This document shows, in pieces, positions 34,450 through 47,014 of a stretch of 64,000 nt of DNA. The notes below the pieces were generated by a model. It worked only from the letters and a program-made list of their open reading frames with translations, made no database searches and was not told where the DNA came from. The stretch covers positions 1,922,001 through 1,986,000 of the forward strand of contig NC_089452.1 in the NCBI RefSeq assembly GCF_026210795.1, in the 5' to 3' direction. The translations under genes were made by a program, and so were the position numbers. Position 1 is the first letter of the stretch, and every line of letters starts with the position of its first letter. The stretch is from Rhizophagus irregularis (taxonomy: Eukaryota; Glomeromycota; Glomeromycetes; Glomerales; Glomeraceae).

Positions 34450-34953
34450 TGATTAGATTTTTTTAATAATTAAGCTTTTTATTTTGTAGAGATTTAAATT
34501 TCTAATATATATATATTTATATATGTTTATAGTAAAGATAATACGGTAATATATATTTTATAATTTGTTAAATAATTTATTGTATCAAATAAAACAATTA
34601 TACAATATATTTCGTTTCGATAATGTTTGTTGTTAAAAATAAAATATCGGTGGTTAGGTTTAACCAATAAAATTTGTTATATCCAGTTAAAAAATAAGAA
34701 TAAATATTTTACGTAATATTTTATCTCTTGCTATAAAATTGAATTACTAATATTTTATGAAAATATCTTACAGCATACAAATAAATTTCTTTGTGTATTT
34801 TCCCAGGTGTAGATAGTAAATTTCCAAGGTCTTCTTTCAATAAAAAATCCCTGAAACGAAAGATTTTCTTTTATAGATAAATGGTTCAATTTTTAAAAAA
34901 ATTTCAAAATATGTTGAATAAAACAAATTGGATAGTAATAAGAAAGTAAATAA
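34450..34953. other. Spacer between convergent genes
   Basis: AT-rich 3' flank of the decayed kinase and of the RING-like/TPR gene. No gene. Confidence 0.4.
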
Positions 34954-37900
34954 TTATAAGTTGCTAAGGATATCATTTAAATCAAGTAAATTTTCCATTT
35001 CTTTTCTTGAAAAATACTTGTCTTTGAAAATTTCTGGAACATTTGAGAAAAATTGGTGATAATATGGTAACAAATAACCCATCAAACTCATGTTAGGAAT
35101 GGAAGTTATTTTGTTAGGACTATATCCAAATCGAACATAATCTATTTGCTATGTATATTAAAGAATAATATTATATTTTGTTCTGAGAGGAAATTAATCT
35201 GAATAAGTAAATAGGAACATACCATTTCAATAGAATTTATTTCAATTGAAAGTTGAGTACCATATGAGTATGTTAAATTCTGATATTCTATCCAACCTAA
35301 TCCCTCAAGTTTTGACACATCTTCATGTTTTAACATATGCTCACTTTGATTATATTCCTATAATTGAGTTAATGTTACTTTAAAAATATAATGATAGAGA
35401 TTTTAAATAATTAACTTACATTATTATTATATATAAATTTTATAAAGCAATCTTTAGATAATATTTTTTTAACATTTATTTTACAAATAAGATAATAATT
35501 ATAATATCTATAATGTCTAGGCAAATCTAAACGAAGTTTTCCATTTTTAGAATACAATACCAGCCCTAATAAACTTTGATTTTAAAATTATGGTTAATTC
35601 GGTTAATTGGTATATGTCAACTTGACTTAAAGTACTATTATGAATAAACTTTACCTGCTTATATCACTTTCTTGGAATTGACAAAGTTCACTATTTAAAT
35701 TTGTAAGATTTGAAATAAAATATACGTGTTTTTCTAATATATTAAATATATTAAATTATTACAACTTAAATAGAAGATAATAAATAAATTAAATATTTTC
35801 TTACTTTTATACATGTATTTACTAAATTTGTTAGTAATTCCAAGTTTGGTAAAATCACATTCGTCAATTTTACAAACTTTATATAAATATGACCAAAAAT
35901 CCGAATACTTTTGTAATAAATGAATATATGAAAATTCTCTATGGTAATAATCGTTGTATTTATCACTTAATATATATAGCATATCCAAATCTACTTTAGC
36001 TTCATAATACTTATTTAATTCAATATATATTTTACATCTAATTAAAAGCAATAATTTATTTTTGCTAATATTAGGGATTTGATTGATTTTTGTTAATATA
36101 TTATTTAAATCTTTAGAACTATTTTCATTTAGTAAATATTCTAGATGAAATAATTGGAATTTTTCTAAACTATTACTTTGAGAACTCGGTAATTTAAATA
36201 ATTCTGCATACTTTTCAAATAATATTGTGACATTATTGATGTCATTCTTTGTATAGTATGTTAGACCTTTAAGATAATATGCTGAACTATTTAATGGATC
36301 TAATTGTATAATTTTATCAAGATCTAATATAACTTTATCATATTCCTGAATAGCATAGTTTGCAATAGCTCTCTTATTCAAATTATGAATATTTTCTGGA
36401 TCTATAATATTTGCTTCTGTAAAGTATAGTATAGCTTTACTATATTGTTTCATATTATATAAGATTTCTCCATAATAACATAAAACCAAAGAATCCTTCT
36501 TGCTAATATCTAACAACTTGCCTAATATCATTAGAGCATTTAAATAAAATCCTTGTTTTTCATAACTGTATGTATAATTTTTAAGGCATAAATAACTGTT
36601 TGAATCATTTTTTAATGAAATATTATAATATTCTGCAGCTTTCATGTAATCATAATTACCATAATTACGTAATAAGTGACTATTTCCAAGTATTATATAT
36701 AAATTATTTAATTTTACTTTATATTCTAATAACTTTTTTAAAACATCTATTGCTTCTTCATATTTATTTTGTCTAAAATATATTTCTCCATGAATAAAAT
36801 GAGCAACTGGTTTTTTGGGATTTAAATCAATAGCTTCTTCTAAGTATAAGTGTGCTTGTTTATAATTGTCGAGACCCCTATAAATATAAGCTAAAATACA
36901 TCTTGAAGAATAACTTTTAGGAAAAAAATTTAAAAATTCTTTACATAAAGATTCAGCTTTTTCATAATTTTTTTCATTTATTTCTTTTATAATATTTTGA
37001 TATGTTGGATGTTGTTTTTTTGTAATTCTTGAAAGTAATGATGATGATATATTCGAATTTAATTTAATAATTGAATTCATAAATTTCTTTTTTTTAGTTA
37101 ATATAAGTTCAACTTCTGAATTATCTGAATCATCACTGTCATCGGAATTTTCTAATTCAATTGAGGGTAAAATATATCCAGATTCAAAAAATTTTGTATA
37201 TAAATTTTTATAAATTGAATTTTGTGGTAAATATCTAATATCATTATCTTCAATTTTTTCCCGACAATTAGGACATATTTTTTGTTTTAATCTTTTTAAA
37301 TTACTTAATGCTAACATATGTTGGCACTTTAAAATACATAATTGATCAGTTGGTTCACTACTAATTGGACAAGTAATTTCATCTGCTATAACATTTAAAA
37401 TGTTAGAATTTGATGTTTGTTCTTTCTTTAAATATGAATTTAGATTTAAACTTTTTCCTTTTCCCTCTTTTCCTTTTCCAATATTATTACTTAAAATTTT
37501 TAAATCTTCATGATATTTCTCTTTGACAAAAGTTAATAAATTTCGAAATTTTTCTAAAGAATCTTCCAAATTATTTTCACTTAATTTTTGTGTGTATTGA
37601 TCAAAATCAATTTCAATCATTGAAAACATTTTATTATCAATATTATATAAATGTAATAATAATTCAATAGATTTAAACTGAATAAAACTACTTGGTGCTT
37701 TATTAAGTGATTCAATTGCTAAATAATAACAAAGACCATATGTTGCTTTTCGGGATGATCTTTGGATAAGATTTTGTGCAAGATCTAATATTCCAAACCA
37801 TAAAGTATGTGGTAATGCAATAGGTTCATTTCCAGCAAGATCATTTAATAAACCTCCAGCATTTTTCAAAGCTTTAGTGACTTTATTTGATACTTCTTCA

Positions 37901-38967
37901 AATTTTGTTTGAGAACCTAAAATAGATTTGTCTGCAGCATTAACCCATTCTCTTTCCAAAAAGCTCCAGATATATTCCATTAATACCAATTCACTAAATT
38001 TTTTACTAATAATCTTTTCAGAACTTTCAGACCAAATGAAAAGATTATTTTGAATTATTAATATAATTCTCCAATCTATATAATAAGATGCTACTGGATA
38101 TTTAAAACTTAAACTTTGACGCACTTGAGTAAGAAGTGATAAGATTGAACAATTATCATTTGGAAGAGAAACTCCTGCTATTGATAAAATTCCTGGTGTA
38201 ATATTTAATGCAGCTTTAAGAAAATCTTTAGTTCTTCGTATAATTTCTTGAAACCAAGTTTCATCATCACGTAAACTATGAAGAGAATCTCGCAAATGAA
38301 TTAATAAAAAATCAATATTATAATTACGCTTTTTAATAATTTGTTTATCTTGATTATTACTTTGTTGATTGAATTGATTGAAATTTCGTCTAAAATTATT
38401 ATCAAGTCCTATTTCGATAACTTGAGTTGTTTTACGATGAATTTCTGCAAATTTTGCCAAAGAATTATAAACTTTATCTCGAAGTTCTTTACCAAGTACT
38501 ATTGGTGAAAAACATATCCGTTCTAAGACGGTAACCAAAGTTCTTAAATGTAATTCTAATCTAGCAACACTCTCTTTTGAATAATGATTAAAAGGAGTAT
38601 CAACTAAAGCTTCTAATGAATTTGCTAAAACTTGAGATGAAAACTCACTTTGTAAGTTTTCAAAAAGCACCTTCAAAGCATATAAATACTTTATTTCGGA
38701 TAGTTCCTTAATAAGTTCTTTTGCCTTTTCATCAGGCGTGATGAATCCATCTTCTTCTAATTTAAGAAGGATACGATTGTTGGATATATTTTCACACAAA
38801 ATCGTCTTATACGAAAGAGAGTTATTATTTTCTAAGTTTCCAGGAGCAGTATTGGTAAAAGAACTTCCACTCTATTATTATATAAAATTAGTTTTAATGA
38901 TTTGAAATTGATTAAAATTTTAGTATTGCTTAAAATAATAATTTACCTGACTTGAACTTCCTTCCAT
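34954..38967 (-). CDS. Large RING/U-box-like and TPR protein, six exons
   Basis: Exons: 38947-38967 (ATG), 35805-38871, 35655-35733, 35420-35573, 35223-35357, 34954-35148 (stop). Phases join throughout, giving about 1,216 aa. The N-terminal ~430 residues are helical with no recognised domain. Near residue 505 comes a RING/U-box-like motif: C-P-I-S, then L-K-C-Q-H-M-L-A-L-S, then C-P-N-C-R; the usual first CxxC is incomplete. An acidic D-S-D-D-S-D-N-S-E linker follows. Residues about 620-1030 are TPR-like helical pairs (A-H-F-I-H-G-E-I-Y-F, L-Y-I-I-L-G-N-S, S-A-Y-Y-L-K-G-L-T-Y-Y). The C-terminus carries a conserved block with I-D-Y-V-R-F-G-Y-S-P. An E3-ligase or scaffold role is possible by domain logic; no direct evidence. 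The last four exons are short and assigned from splice sites and open phase. Confidence 0.8.
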
Positions 38968-39676
38968 ATTTTTTATTACAAAAAGAAGTAAGAAAAAATA
39001 TTGGTTCTATACTGACGACAGAATTATCGAAAACTATGTAACACAATGGCGTGCAGTAACGTTCCATTTATTTAATGTAACGTGCCGCAAAATATTCGTA
39101 AATTCTAAATGCTGATCAGCGTGATTTATTCTCGAGTAATCATTGGATGTAAATCATGTAATAGTTATTTCACGGGGAGTCACGAATATCAATGATATTT
39201 ATGCGACAACTCTTTTATCTCATGGAGACCAACGTCCAGTGATGGGAGAGAGTGGAAAGGTATAAATGAACTATAAAAACACGTGAGCATGAAAAAAAAT
39301 CACTGGCGACCAACTAGTAAACATGAGATAAATTTAAATCAATCATATTTTATCCGGAATGCATATTATATATAAAACCCGCCAAAACTATCACATACAT
39401 TCTGCGGATCGGCGGATATGAAATCCAATAATATGGTAAGAAACAAATTTTTTAGAAAGTTTGGCAAATAAACAAGCGAAATATATTTATTACTGTAGGA
39501 AAATTCATCCCAAAAATTTCTTAAGTAAATTCAATAAATATTTAATGCATAAAAAATGCGAATTAATATTAAAAATTCTTATACTAGTTAATTTAATAAT
39601 TTCTATAATAAAAAAAATTTTTTATTCAATATTAATTGAGTCATTGCTATTTATTTAATATTAATTACAAATATTA
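38968..39676. other. Upstream region of the RING-like/TPR gene
   Basis: Moderate GC from 39020 to 39430, with no open frame of interest. A TATATAAAAC word at about 39369 points away from the gene. Nothing firm. Confidence 0.35.
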
Positions 39677-39684
39677 AATCTAAT

Positions 39685-40047
39685 TAGGGATGGCAACGGT
39701 CGGTCATGGTCGGTCATCGGTCGGTCATAACCGGTCAAGAACCTTTGACCGACCGACCGACTGTTTGACCGACCGGTCTGACCGACCGGTTAACCGATCC
39801 TGAAAACGTTTGCGAAACGTAATTTAATTGAAATACTTAATAAAAAACGTTTTCGCAACGTTTTCTATTAAAATAATTAAAAAAACGTTTGCGAAACATT
39901 TTTTTTATTAAATTACGTTTCGCAAACGTTTTCAGGATCGGTTAAACGGTCGGTCAAACGGTCGGTCAGAGGTCTTTGACCGACCGATATCGGTCACGGT
40001 CATGACCGGTCATAACCGGTTAATGACCGTGACCGTTGCCATCCCTA
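39685..40047. mobile_element. hAT-type foldback MITE, 363 bp
   Basis: Starts TAGGGATGGCAACGGTC and ends GACCGTTGCCATCCCTA, flanked by a perfect 8-bp duplication AATCTAAT (39677-39684, 40048-40055). Subterminal regions are packed with GGTCGGTCA and GACCGACCG words. The inner part has inverted CGTTTGCGAAACGT/AACGTTTTCAGGATCGGTTAA arms, so almost the whole element can fold. GGGATGGCAA termini and 8-bp duplications are typical of hAT elements (family knowledge). No transposase. Confidence 0.9.
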
Positions 40048-40479
40048 AATCTAATGATTAATAAGCATTAATTTAAATCAATTATAATTGAACAAAAAAG
40101 AAAAATTTTTAAAATATAAAAAATTTTCTCATTGCAAAGTATAAGCAATAATTTTTCTATGGTGCCTTAAGTCTATACTTGACAATAAAAAATATTACAA
40201 AATCTATACATAATAAATTAATACCACCCAACGTAAATCTAGGCGCAAAAATTTTCCATACAATTAAATGTTTTCTTAAATATTAATTTATAATTCTGAT
40301 TTATAAGAAAATTGACTATAAAAAAATACGCTGAAGAGTCATTAGTTCACTTTCTAATTAAGTTATTATTAGGCAATTATTGGATTTTTCATTCAGTAAT
40401 TTAATATATAATTCGTTAAAAACCATTGAATATTCAATAATTGATTAAACCTTCAAATTTCCCACTTTTTGTTGAATAT

Positions 40480-41390
40480 TTTCTTATGAAACAGTTTTAC
40501 CTTCCGTTACTAATTTAATTACACTTGCTACAAATAGTTTATCAGATTTAGTAGGCGTATAATTCTTACTTTTGAAAACTTCGGGAATTATAGAATTATA
40601 ATAAATTTTCTCCATTTTTACATTTTCCTTTCATAAAATCTTTTTAGTGGCAATATCTTCTTTATCTTACTCTAAACAAATGCTATTTGTGTTATATAGC
40701 TAATTATTTTAATGAATAAATTATAAATTAATAACTGTTTTAGTGCAAATATTAAGTACAATACTCTGTAATATAGGTTTTATAAAATAAAAAAAAATGA
40801 TAATTTTAATAAATTTTTTATGCTTAAAATATATTGTTATTTACCTTATACCGTTCACTTTTTCCAATAATGTTTGTTAACTTTTTTTCTGTTTCTTTGT
40901 TTTATGCTGTAATTGTTGATGAATTATCCATTGATTTTGTAAAATAGTATTTGTTAAATGAATTCCATTGATGAAAATCATAAAAATTGCAAATATTTAA
41001 ATACCTTCTTTAATTTCAAGTTGTTTAATATCATCTTCATTGAAATTTATAAAATTATTGGGTCATGTGTAAGTTCCAATAGCTAATCCAGTTTTAGTTA
41101 GGTCATTTTTTCCTTATACAAATTTAGCTTATTTCTATTTAGTTCATAAAATACTAGATTTTAAATGTTAATAATCATTGTTTATTCGTTCATATATGAT
41201 AAACAAATAATTTCTAAGTATTTACTAGTTGTAGCCTGTTGCGTTGAAACAGGATCAATTTAGATAAAAATTTATACCAATGATTTTTTCCTTTTTTTCC
41301 TACAGGTTTGTCTTTCTTTGCATAATATTTTTTACATTGTTCAGGGATTCAACTTCTGAAAATAAGCCATTTGGGTTACAGCATTAATAA
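40480..41390 (-). pseudogene. Decayed coding remnants of unknown family
   Basis: Read on the minus strand, short protein-like pieces appear: Q-C-K-K-Y-Y-A-K-K-D-K-P-V-G-K-K-G-K-N near 41330; T-G-L-A-I-G-T-Y-T-stop-P-N-N-F-I-N-F near 41080 (stop likely from Trp); and I-I-P-E-V-F-K-S-K-N-Y near 40590. Frames differ and stops intervene. They may come from one gene; I could not assign it. Confidence 0.3.
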
Positions 41391-41889
41391 TACTTCACAT
41401 TATATTTATGAAAGAAGTATGGCTAACGTTAATGGTATGATCAGCAGCAGAAAATTTGGGATCGAAAATTTTTTGTACGTAGAAAATCATTGTCAGACCA
41501 TTTCCTGAATGACATTTTACCATTTTACAGAATATATATTTTCCGAAGTCGATTACCTGAATACTAAATTCCAAAACTAGCCCTTTCCTAAAACATACAA
41601 TTTCCCGAATCCTTATCCTAATATCTGAATCCCTATCCCGAACGGGCAATTTCCTGAAATAATATATATAGCAATAAACTGTATTTCTTAAAATTTACTA
41701 CATATTAGTTTATAAATATTGCGTCATAATTCAATATATATATTCAAAGAGATCAGATGAGGGCGATATTATTAAAAAATTTTAAAGGTGCCATATTAAC
41801 ATTTATTAGAATTGAAGTTAGCTATTACTAGGTATTTGTTAATTTCGCAATATAGACAGGAAAATTACTAACAAAAAACACTATCTATA

Positions 41890-42005
41890 AAATATTCTAA
41901 AAGAGTATTGCTACTGATAGAATTTAAGCGGAACTAAAAATGTCATGAAGTTCCGTCGCTAATATCTGCTAATATTGGTGTGGTGATGATCACATGCGGT
42001 CATTT
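41890..42005. repeat. Dispersed repeat, copy 2 (related to 4086-4240)
   Basis: Same ordered words as copy 1 (GAGTATTGCTA, TAGAATTT, AAAAATGTCATGAAG, TAATATCTGCTAATATTGGT, CATGCGGT) in the same orientation. No coding potential. Confidence 0.5.
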
Positions 42006-42364
42006 TTACAAAATTTACTAGTTTAAAATAATTTTTTATTTAACAATTCAACAAATATTATTATTTAGATATATTAAAGTTCTCATAAATGATAGTGAAA
42101 ATTGCAAGTCAAAAAACATTGTATACCATGAAATATTTCACTCTATAAGTAAAATTGTATTAAATAATAATATTTCATATATTGTATAACACCCATACAC
42201 AATTCATTATTATTTGTATAAACTTATAAATTGTATAAATTTATTACATTTATTTCCTACTAACGCCATCATAATAATAGTAAAAACTAGACCTATTCAC
42301 ACTACACTGCATGGCAAATAATTATGTATAAATATGTTATTATTATTTTCTTGACTTAATGGGC

Positions 42365-42402
42365 AAGTCCATCCCCGGCGCAACGCGACGGGTTACGCCT
42401 AG
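42365..42402 (+). mobile_element. Possible Helitron 3' end
   Basis: A GC-rich island: GGCGCAAC (42377-42384) pairs with GTTACGCC (42392-42399) with one mismatch around a 7-nt loop, directly followed by TAG|T, so the terminus reads CTAG-T. A 3' hairpin plus CTRR-T is the Helitron signature. The usual short spacer between hairpin and CTRR is missing and the 5' TC end was not found. Confidence 0.35.
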
Positions 42403-42665
42403 TTGTACAATAAAATAATAGGCAAAAGTGAACAAATTTTATATACTATGATCTCAACAATTTTGGAGGACTTTAAACCAATATACAAGTTAATAAAATT
42501 CACGTAATTTATAAGCTCGATTTTTTGAATTATTCGATTAAATTTTATGAATTTTTTTATTTGACAAGATTATAAGTTTATAACCGATTACAATGTGAAT
42601 CAATTATGGATATTTTATTAATATGAAAAATACATCAATTTTAAAAAAAACTGGTTGAATATAAT

Positions 42666-44552
42666 TCACTTAACCCTCTTTTCAAAAATAATTCCACAAG
42701 AACTTGGAATTGTCAATGGACCGATCCTCTTTTTTTCTTCGATTTTACCACTTTCTGTACGGAAATTATATTTCAAAATAGCGTTATGCATAAAAAATTT
42801 GATTTCGTTTATAGCAAAATGTCTTCCAGGGCATCTAAATAATTTAATGATAATTAGATTAATTTTAAAATATTTGCAAAAAAAAAAAAAAATTTAAATA
42901 TTTATTATAAACTTACGCGTGTTTACCACCTCCAAATAATATAAAATTTTTACCAATTTTTGACGCAGGAACATTTGCATCTACATGTCTAAATGGTTCA
43001 AATGATTTCGGATTTGGACCTTGTAACAATTCATCTTGATGAATATCATCAAAATATATTTCAACTGAATGACCATTTGGTACTTGTAATCCATTAGAGA
43101 ATGTATAATCTTTTAATACACTGTGTTGAAGTCCCGCTATAAATCCTGTTAATCTTAATGATTCCCTAATAAAACTATCTAATTTCTTCATTTCATTAAG
43201 AGCTTCAAAAGGAAGTATGCCATTTTTATCCGCTTCTTTATGAACTTCTAATTGTTCTTCATATAATTCTTGCATATATTCAGGTCGAGATGCTAAATCT
43301 ATCAAAGCATTCGTACAGTTTCTCGATGTTGTACGAACTGATACAAAAATTAATGCACCCATTTTATCTGCTAATGATGAATAATTAACATTATTAGAAT
43401 CAAAGCCATCTTGTTCCATAATATCCTGAAGGAAATCATCAGGACGCTTCCAAGAATCTCCATACTTTTCTTTCTCTTGTAAACGTTTACAAGCTTGATT
43501 TTTAATATGCTTAATTAGTATAGCTTGATGTTTAATTGTTGGATTATATAATCCTGATTTTATGATAATACGATTGATATAATTTTGGAGTCCTGGATAA
43601 ATAAAATCAAGGATTGGTGGGATCATTAAAAATATTACTGAATCACTTGTAAATTCTGCAAATGTTGTTATTATTTCCTCATATTGTGATTCCTCCTATA
43701 AAATGAAAAAAAAAATAATAAAATTTTTTAATATTTTTTTCAAAATATTAAACAAATAGTATATACAGTATACTTACTTCACCAATAAAAATATTTGCAA
43801 TGGTATTAGAAATAATTCTAGTTATTAAATGATGCATATTATTAAAAACCTTTGATTCATCATAATCACCAATATCGATATATTTTTGAGTGGCTGAATA
43901 AAGACTTTTTTGCATACGTTCAGAATAAAAATTTAATTTACAAAAAACATGTTCTTTAAGCAATTTTGTAATGCTTGTATCACTCAAACCTTTAAGTAAT
44001 AAGTCACTCGGGAATTTTTTGTGAAACGCCTCTGTAAAACTAAACGCATCATCTTTTGATAATACTTCTTGCGTATATTCCTTTCCTATTAAAATACATA
44101 TTATTAGTCGCTGACGTTAAAATTATTTATTTATAATATATATTTATATACGCAGATATATTACCAACAATTGTTATCACTCGACCCCATATATATAGAC
44201 TATAGATACCACCATACTAATTAATACGAAAATTAAAATTGTTAATGAATTTGACGCAAAAAGAAAAGAAAAATAATTCTTTATTCTTTTACTAACCTCC
44301 TTTTTACATTGTTTAAGGAATTCTTCGCAATTAAACAAATAACTATAAGTATGACCAATAATTGGAATTTTATAACGAACAAGAGGGGGCATATTCTAAA
44401 TAAAATAAAATAGAATAAAAAATCAAAAAAATATATACACATAATTACTAAAATTATATTCTTACTAATTTTGGCTCGCGAACACGCTTTACACGCTTTA
44501 AAATATAAAGCGATACTAATAGAATAGATCCTAGAATGATCGTTTGATACAT
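42666..44552 (-). CDS. Cytochrome P450 monooxygenase, six exons (second copy)
   Basis: Paralogue of the gene at 6223-8123 with the same six-exon plan: 44466-44552, 44297-44395, 44165-44216, 43778-44085, 42917-43695, 42666-42834. Exon lengths 87, 99, 52, 308, 779 and 169 nt give about 497 aa; the first three lengths match the paralogue exactly. N-terminal membrane anchor, I-helix F-V-S-V-R-T-T-S (Arg where the paralogue has His), E-S-L-R of the K-helix, F-E-P-F-R and the haem loop F-G-G-G-K-H-A-C-P-G-R are present. Exon 4 is more diverged than exon 5. The stop codon lies at 42666-42668. The substrate is unknown. Confidence 0.88.
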
Positions 44553-44800
44553 TTTTCGATGTGAAAATGAAGAAATATTGAAAAAAATTTAATTAATCCA
44601 TCGTGCTACAGAGGACTATTTATTCTATGCAAAGGTTTCACAAAGATTTTACAATGATTTCATAAAAATGTATGCGTGACTGGCTCATTGAGTTACACTC
44701 GTGCTCCGGACCGGGGCCGGCATTTCCAAAAATTTAAATTAGATCGCACAATATTATTTTTTTATTATTTTGAACTTAACAAATTAAGTTTCCATTATAC
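44553..44800. other. Upstream region of the second P450
   Basis: Contains a short GC-rich run near 44705-44732 (GCTCCGGACCGGGGCCGGC) that can form a small hairpin. It may be an element end or a promoter feature. Unassigned. Confidence 0.3.
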
Positions 44801-44809
44801 GCTATAGAA

Positions 44810-45220
44810 ACTATTCTTTTTCTTTTTGTCATAAGTTAGCACCGCATCTTTATTTACGGATAAGTACAAATGTTACAGAACTCGTATTAAAAAAACACAG
44901 AGGTAACGACGGACAACGAAACCCCTATAGCTAACCATTTTATCTACTATAAATAATAAAACACACTAAACTAGATCAAGGAAAAAAACACCAGACGCCA
45001 TCCTAAATCTATATACATCAAAACTAAAAGAAACAACTACTCCTCTCTCTGCTCTTCCTAACCCTCGTCAATTATCTAGGGAATTTACACAGCTGTTTAG
45101 TGCAATGGTACGCCTATACCTGACTTGAAGCCAAATCCCGAGGCTAATTCACGTTCAGACACCCGACGGCCCGAGAATGTTTAAATCCATACAGTAGACC
45201 CAAAATGCGATGACGTCACG
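44810..45220 (-). other. Higher-GC noncoding segment with AATAAA, possible retroelement 3' part
   Basis: On the minus strand this stretch has about 400 nt of balanced composition and no long frame, ending in GTAAATAAAGATGCGGTGC near 44850. That pattern fits an mRNA or LINE 3' UTR. No poly(A) tract or target duplication could be placed. Confidence 0.25.
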
Positions 45221-45393
45221 ATCGTTTCATAATTTGCCAAGTCACGTGATCGCTGATCGATTGCGCCATTTGTATCGAAAATGATTGGTGCCGATGAGAA
45301 TCCAAAACTTCCTAGTTTGTTGTTCCAAGCACGTGTAATTTATTCGATCAATAAAATAATCGATATTATGAGTTAAATGGTTGAGGCATCTCA

Positions 45394-45597
45394 TTAATGA
45401 AGTTTATCTACGGAAATATCGGAAATCCAATAATCTTTATTTACGTTAATTGCGTATGACAGATAATCAAAAAAAGTTGGGTTCTGATACTGATCCTTTC
45501 GAGCGGTGGAATCATACAAATATTTTCTCATATTAGGAATTCTTTTGATTAAAAGAAATAAAAATAAGGTGGTACATCTATACTTACTAACAACCAT
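45394..45597 (-). CDS. Small hypothetical protein or exon
   Basis: The open part from about 45543 down reads R-I-P-N-M-R-K-Y-L-Y-D-S-T-A-R-K-D-Q-Y and on to I-S-D-I-S-V-D-K-L-H-stop. This is protein-like rather than AT noise. Just upstream, GTAAGT near 45587 and a TCAAAAG acceptor near 45545 could mark a short intron, making this the last exon of a small gene. No domain recognised, and no upstream exon could be defined. Confidence 0.35.
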   Translation of the reverse strand: MVVSKYRCTTLFLFLLIKRIPNMRKYLYDSTARKDQYQNPTFFDYLSYAINVNKDYWISDISVDKLH

Positions 45598-45599
45598 TT

Positions 45600-46545
45600 A
45601 TATTTAAGTAACTTTGCGTTAAAATATACTTATCAGTTATTTATTTGTAATTAAAAAATCTTGCTTTTTAATTACTATCAAATAAAATTACTGGCTCTAT
45701 CATAAATTCAGATTGTAAGTAAAACTGATACTGATACATGTTACAATTTCTTTATTATTTACTCGACTAGTTTATATAAGTTTAGAATTTGGAATTTATC
45801 TAAACCAGAACCTCTAAAGTTATTTTTTGATAATTGAAAAAGTAGACATCCGATGACTTTGGAATTGGATTTTAAAAATGGAAGGAGTTTTACTTCTGAT
45901 TTATTAGATTTAATAAAAAAATATAAGGGAGAAAGAGTTATAGCAAATTATTCGATCAGAAGATGATTATAGTTTATTTGATTGTTTGATTACTTTTTAC
46001 TCCTTTTATTCATAATTTCACCGTATAGATTAAATTTTATGTTGATAAAATGAATTTTTTAAATTAATTACATAAATATTGATTATCTTGGAAATTTTAA
46101 TAAAAAATACTTATATTTGTTATCAAACTCTTATTTGTGTGACGTGCGTGAAAAAAATTGAAAATTTAGATTATTTATTTTCAAAAAGAGTTTTATACTT
46201 TAAAACTAACTAATACTTATTTTAATTTATTACGTTATATATTTAATATTTTCATCAATGACAAATAAATTGCGTACATTGAGTAAATGATTTTTAGTAT
46301 GATTTTGGCTAACATGATGAAACGTCACAACGTTGAACGCATTGTACATCAAATTTGTAGTAACTTGCACCTTATATTTAACATTTTGCGCTTTTTTTTT
46401 CTATTTTATTAAAAATTTTCAAGATATTCTTTATGAAATACATTATAATAAAAAGGCACTTTTTACTAATAAATCTTTGTGCGTAATTATTGTTCTAACA
46501 TTATAGGAAAATCTTGCTTGGAATTCCTTAAAGAACCATAAAAAG
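45600..46545. other. Intergenic spacer
   Basis: AT-rich. A short plus-strand frame at 45854-45966 (T-L-E-L-D-F-K-N-G-R-S-F) may be a gene relic but is too short to call. Confidence 0.3.
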
Positions 46546-46549
46546 TTAA

Positions 46550-46990
46550 TTCGCAATTCGCGAGAGATGGATCGGCAGAGCAATTTAATATTAGTATCCA
46601 TAATCTAGAGCCGAAATGCAATTATTGGTAAAGTTTTATTGTAATTTCAAACGTTTAAAAGTACCAAACAAATTCTTGACTTTCTGGCTATCTCTCATTA
46701 AAAAAAAATCATGAGAATATAATCTTCAAAATTGCAAATTCCAAATGAGATCTGAAATTACAAAATTAGACATTTTCGTTAGAATTTACTATTAAAATCG
46801 TCGAGCTGGAGATTATAGGTATATTTAGGCATATTGTATTTTTCAACGATTAAGAACTCTCATAGTGCTGGCCAAATTTTATATTATAGCAATTAAAATT
46901 ATTATAATATGGGCTGCTTTGCTTAATTATAAATAAAACGTACAAAAATTAATATGTAAAATGCTCCACCGATTATTATCGAATTGCGAA
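46550..46990. mobile_element. Inverted-repeat element flanked by TTAA, 441 bp
   Basis: TTAA|TTCGCAATTCG at the left and CGAATTGCGAA|TTAA at the right. The inverted similarity continues about 50 bp inward with mismatches (ATCGG, GAGCA). TTAA flanks recall piggyBac- or Kolobok-type targets. No transposase frame, so nonautonomous. Confidence 0.5.
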
Positions 46991-47014
46991 TTAAATTTTT
47001 AAACGTAATTTTTG

